This document shows, piece after piece, positions 5,782 to 8,116 of a DNA stretch of 8,116 bases. Under the pieces are notes generated by a model, which saw nothing but the letters and a program-made list of their open reading frames with translations, ran no database searches and was not told the DNA's origin. Both the position numbers and the translations under genes were made by a program. Every line of letters begins with the position of its first letter. Position 1 is the first letter of the stretch. This stretch comes from Anaerolineae bacterium (lineage in GTDB: Bacteria; Chloroflexota; Anaerolineae; B4-G1): positions 1-8,116 of the forward strand of contig JAUWOI010000182.1 in assembly GCA_030612185.1 (NCBI GenBank). Reading direction: 5' to 3'.

Positions 5782-6648
5782 ATGAGTGAGACGTTGCAGA
5801 CCATAGTGGCCGAGGCAACTGGCCTGTCGCCGTCTGCTATAAGCATATCACCCCGCCCGCCTTTGGATAACCAAAGCAACCAGTTGTATGACGTGTGGGC
5901 CAGCAACCGCCACTTGATCGTCAAGGAATTCTTGAAACCGGACGAGTTACAGGACGCACCGGTCCGCGAATTTCGGGCACTGACACTGCTGGCCCCTCTG
6001 GATATTGCCCCCCAGCCTGTGCTTTTCCAACCATTTAGCGAAATCGAGGCCCGTTTCCGCACCCTCTTCCAAACCTACGCTGCCTGGGTAGAAGCCGAAT
6101 TTGCCCCAGGGCGGCAGGCCGTTGACCTGTGCTTCACTCTGTTGGAAAGCCGTCGTATTGTGATACGCGAATTGTCAGACTATACCCCACCGCTCTGCTT
6201 CTGCCGGGCCGACCCGCGTTTCGCCAATGTAATCCAACGTCCTGATGGTCGGTTGGGGCTGGTGGATTGGGAGGATAGTGGCCTGCGCGATCCAGCCAGA
6301 GACCTGGCCGACATCATCACCCATCCCAATCAAGAAGATATCGTCTCGTTAGACAGGTGGCAGGCTTTCCTTCAGCCCTACATTGCCGTTCGGTGCGAAC
6401 TGGATCCTCATCTCCTACGCCGGATGCATCTTTACCTGGCCCTCTTCCCGGTCTTTTGGTTGGCAGTGTTGGTGCGCGAGGGTATGCGTCTGGTCGGTAC
6501 TGACCGACTGGTGGGTTGGAATGTTCATGGATTACCTGGAAACGAGAAACTACGCCGCTACCTGGCTCGTGGCCTGGCGTGGCCAGAGATGGATTTCTCC
6601 AATCATAAGAAAACGCTGGCAGACGTAGAGTTCTTTCCCAACGTGTGA
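5782..6648 (+). CDS. APH/choline-kinase-like phosphotransferase with an apparent internal deletion
   Basis: This encodes 288 residues from ATG 5782, chosen because the frame there begins MSETLQTIVAEATG, a natural family start; GTG codons at 5755 and 5758 are alternatives, and no start has a good ribosome-binding site. The N-lobe has LIVKEF with the likely ATP-binding Lys48 and REFRAL with Glu63. The C-lobe has the Brenner-type motif as CRADPRFANV (141-150), keeping catalytic Asp144 and Asn149 but with Arg in place of the usual His, and the metal-binding VDWED (161-165), followed by DPARDLAD. The stretch between APQPVLF (76-82) and the Brenner motif is only about 60 residues, where APH-type kinases normally have around 100 or more. 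The hinge and first C-lobe helices seem missing, joining at about 85-86 (nt 6034-6040). Substrate is unknown; activity is doubtful. Confidence 0.75.
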   Translation: MSETLQTIVAEATGLSPSAISISPRPPLDNQSNQLYDVWASNRHLIVKEFLKPDELQDAPVREFRALTLLAPLDIAPQPVLFQPFSEIEARFRTLFQTYAAWVEAEFAPGRQAVDLCFTLLESRRIVIRELSDYTPPLCFCRADPRFANVIQRPDGRLGLVDWEDSGLRDPARDLADIITHPNQEDIVSLDRWQAFLQPYIAVRCELDPHLLRRMHLYLALFPVFWLAVLVREGMRLVGTDRLVGWNVHGLPGNEKLRRYLARGLAWPEMDFSNHKKTLADVEFFPNV

Positions 6649-6683
6649 GCAGTCAGTACCCCACCGAAACTGGAGCAGGCTTG

Positions 6684-7328
6684 ATGACGAACATAAAACG
6701 CGACTGGGGGCAGTTTGCTCTGCTTCTCATTGATGTACAGAGAGATTTCTGGTCGGAGCATACGGCCCAGGGTTTCGCTCATTTTCCCACGAATATTGCC
6801 CGACTCCTGACCTTGTGTCGGGCCGAGGGCATAGAGATTGTCCATCTTCGTGCGGTCTTTAAGCCAGACATGTCTGATTGGATGCTGAGATATAAATTGC
6901 GTGGGCACATTCCCTGCGTCCAGGGGACAGCAGGAGTAGGGGCGCTGCCTTTTGCGCTTGATAACCCCGGCGAGACCGTCATTACCAAGCAAGTATTCGA
7001 TGGTTTTCATAACCCGGAACTCTTGCAGTATCTACGGCAGAAACGAAAGCGGTTTGTGCTAACGGCTGGGTTGGTCACTTCCGTTTGTGTGTTCTTGACC
7101 ACAGCGTCGGCTGCGCAGAATGGCTTTCTGACCGTCGTTATTGAAGACTGCTGCGCTGACCAACCACGCACGCACGAGCAAACGTTGGACACGTACCAGT
7201 TCATATTCGAACGGACGACGTTGGATCTCATTCCTGAGCGCTATCCTGAGTGGCTGGCTGATCTGAAGAAACTTGACAAGTTGGAATGTGGGAGAGTCCA
7301 AAACTCGCCAGACTCTAGACAGGAGTGA
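6684..7328 (+). CDS. Isochorismatase-family cysteine hydrolase
   Basis: This encodes 214 residues from ATG 6684, with GGAG eight bases upstream. A GTG at 6645, overlapping the kinase stop, would add 13 residues but has no ribosome-binding site. The family triad is complete: Asp17 in LLLIDVQRDF, Lys102 in VITKQVFDGF, and nucleophile Cys135 in LVTSVCVFLTTASAAQNGF (130-148). The alpha/beta fold pattern and length fit. Relatives hydrolyse isochorismate, nicotinamide, N-carbamoyl amides or similar small molecules; the substrate here cannot be read from sequence. It sits 35 nt after the kinase gene and 4 nt before the regulator gene, in one transcription unit. Confidence 0.88.
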   Translation: MTNIKRDWGQFALLLIDVQRDFWSEHTAQGFAHFPTNIARLLTLCRAEGIEIVHLRAVFKPDMSDWMLRYKLRGHIPCVQGTAGVGALPFALDNPGETVITKQVFDGFHNPELLQYLRQKRKRFVLTAGLVTSVCVFLTTASAAQNGFLTVVIEDCCADQPRTHEQTLDTYQFIFERTTLDLIPERYPEWLADLKKLDKLECGRVQNSPDSRQE

Positions 7329-7332
7329 TACG

Positions 7333-7779
7333 TTGGACGCGGTGCATCTGGAGCAGGAGTTGCGCACTGCCGGTTGTCGGCTGACCAGGCCCCGGCGAGC
7401 GGTGCTGCGCGTGGTCGCTGAGGCGACGTGTCCGCTCACGCCTGCGCAGGTGCACGAGCAGGCGCAGGTGCGCTACCCACAGACTGGTCTGGTCACTGTC
7501 TACCGCACGCTGGAACTGTTGGCCGAACTGGGCCTGGTGCGGCGTATCCACACCGAAGAGGGCTGCCATGGCTACGTGTCTGTGGCAATGGGCGAGGCGG
7601 GGCATCACCTGGTGTGCACCTCTTGCCACCAGGCGGTGGAGTTCCCCTGCACTGGCCTGGAGGAGACGTTGGCAGAGGTTGAGCGTCTGACCGGCTTCTC
7701 CATCCAGGAGCATTGGCTGGAACTATTCGGCCTCTGCCCGGCGTGCCAGGCAAGGAAAGGAGGTGGTGACGAGCGATAA
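7333..7779 (+). CDS. Fur-family metal-dependent regulator, Zur-like
   Basis: This encodes 148 residues if it starts at TTG 7333, where AGGAG lies seven bases upstream; a GTG at 7342 is too far from it. The winged helix covers about 5-80: GCRLTRPRRAVLRVV, LTPAQVHEQAQ, and the recognition region TGLVTVYRTLELLAELGLV (51-69). The metal and dimer domain has two CxxC pairs, Cys95/98 and Cys135/138, for a structural zinc. It also has GHHLVC (90-95), Glu103 and His127 in HWLELFGLC, placed like the zinc-sensing residues of actinobacterial Zur. The TGFSIQEHWLELFG stretch is why I favour Zur over Fur or PerR. It is the last gene of the operon and probably binds the dyad at 5709-5725. An SD-like AAAGGAGG at its end (7756-7763) leads to no gene. 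Confidence 0.9.
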   Translation: MDAVHLEQELRTAGCRLTRPRRAVLRVVAEATCPLTPAQVHEQAQVRYPQTGLVTVYRTLELLAELGLVRRIHTEEGCHGYVSVAMGEAGHHLVCTSCHQAVEFPCTGLEETLAEVERLTGFSIQEHWLELFGLCPACQARKGGGDER

Positions 7780-7799
7780 AGAGGATTGAAAACGAGGAA

Positions 7800-7824
7800 G
7801 GGCACGGGAGTGACGCCCGTGCCC
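7800..7824. terminator. GC-rich hairpin after fur, possible terminator
   Basis: Perfect 9-bp arms GGGCACGGG (7800-7808) and CCCGTGCCC (7816-7824) enclose a 7-nt loop. There is no T-tract on the plus side; on the minus side a weak TTCCTCGTTTTC follows. It may end fur transcription with help, or end the short minus-strand transcript, or both. Confidence 0.5.
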
Positions 7825-7867
7825 CGGTGACAAAAGGCGTATCCCAGTCTGCCTCCCGTCGCAGGTC

Positions 7868-7896
7868 ATTATAGCACTATCGTAACGGTTGCGCAA
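7868..7896 (-). promoter_or_regulatory. Minus-strand promoter pointing towards the fur 3' end
   Basis: A -35 box TTGCGC (7896-7891) and a perfect TATAAT (7873-7868) are separated by 17 bp. The start would be near 7861. No gene start follows; the transcript would meet the hairpin at 7824-7800 after about 40-60 nt. Confidence 0.45.
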
Positions 7897-7912
7897 TCAG
7901 AAGGCACATGTT

Positions 7913-8116
7913 TCATGAAGGCTCGAATTTGAACAGATGCAAAGCCAACTGAACAGCTACCAGGCCAGACAGGCAAATAACAGTCCCAGCAAATGGGCCA
8001 TCCTCGTCGAAGATCAAGATGTGACCGAGGTCATTGCGCACCCAACGCGCACGGGCACGGGAGACAGTACGCACCAATGTTTTGACCTGGCTAAGAGCAC
8101 TGGTGAAGTTGTGGTT
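7913..8116 (-). CDS. C-terminal 67 residues of an unidentified membrane-tail protein, 5' partial
   Basis: The minus strand is open from the right window edge to TGA at 7915-7913. The residues begin NHNFTSALSQVKTLVRTVSR, with a very basic stretch 'SRARARWVRNDLG', then ILIFDEDGPFAG and a hydrophobic tail 'TVICLSGLVAVQLALHLF' that could span the membrane. I do not recognise a family. The plus strand is also open from ATG 7937 to the edge (60 codons), but its translation is polar and featureless, while the minus reading has a sensible hydrophobic pattern. It converges with the fur operon, with the GC hairpin between them. Confidence 0.5.
   Translation of the reverse strand, partial: NHNFTSALSQVKTLVRTVSRARARWVRNDLGHILIFDEDGPFAGTVICLSGLVAVQLALHLFKFEPS

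Noticed and set aside
7756..7792. SD-like AAAGGAGG with GTG codons at the end of fur, as the start of another gene
   Set aside because: The spacing to GTG 7766 is only two bases and the frame stops after seven codons; at most it is a relic of a lost downstream gene.
7937..8116. Plus-strand frame of 60 codons open to the window edge
   Set aside because: It is polar and featureless, has no ribosome-binding site, and is opposite a frame with a sensible basic and hydrophobic pattern.

Overview
The window is 8.1 kb of mostly GC-rich bacterial DNA. It probably comes from a Chloroflexota genome (Anaerolineae or Caldilineae type). This is inferred from family content recognised by eye, not from a search: a membrane glycosyltransferase-type protein with a repeated C-terminal beta domain, a Wzy_C O-antigen ligase, an ECF sigma factor with a DUF4367-like anti-sigma partner, and a TumE/DUF6516 toxin-like module. 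There are no rRNA or tRNA genes, no CRISPR array and no transposase gene.

Layout. (1) 3-569 (+) is the 3' end of a large surface or envelope protein. (2) 563-1284 (-) is a two-gene toxin-antitoxin-like module: a 107-aa putative antitoxin followed by a 132-aa TumE-family toxin. The toxin gene overlaps the preceding gene tail to tail by 7 nt. (3) 1285-1782 has no gene. It holds a 257-bp nested inverted-repeat element (1356-1612) whose two ends each carry an outward-facing sigma70-type promoter. The left promoter drives the toxin-antitoxin pair and the right one drives the genes that follow. (4) 1783-3540 (+) is a small acidic orphan protein followed by an O-antigen ligase/polymerase. (5) 3576-3624 is a strong intrinsic terminator, then 3702-5548 (+) is an ECF sigma/anti-sigma operon with a 1-nt overlap, closed by another strong terminator at 5575-5619. 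(6) 5672-5700 is a perfect TTGACA-N17-TATAAT promoter. A Fur-box-like dyad sits over the transcription start, followed by an operon of an APH-like kinase with an apparent internal deletion, an isochorismatase-family cysteine hydrolase, and a Zur-like Fur-family regulator. (7) 7780-8116 holds a GC hairpin, a minus-strand promoter that could make a short RNA towards fur, and the 3' end of a minus-strand membrane-tail protein.

How it fits together. The left half concerns the envelope and cell-surface polysaccharide and is interrupted by a toxin-antitoxin module. The middle is a self-contained extracytoplasmic-stress switch. The right operon looks metal-regulated and autoregulated, because its last gene encodes the repressor family expected to bind the dyad at its promoter. 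The points most worth following are the twin-promoter inverted-repeat element, the TumE toxin paired with a non-HTH partner, the strong internal start in the anti-sigma gene, and the Fur-like operator coupled to a damaged-looking kinase.
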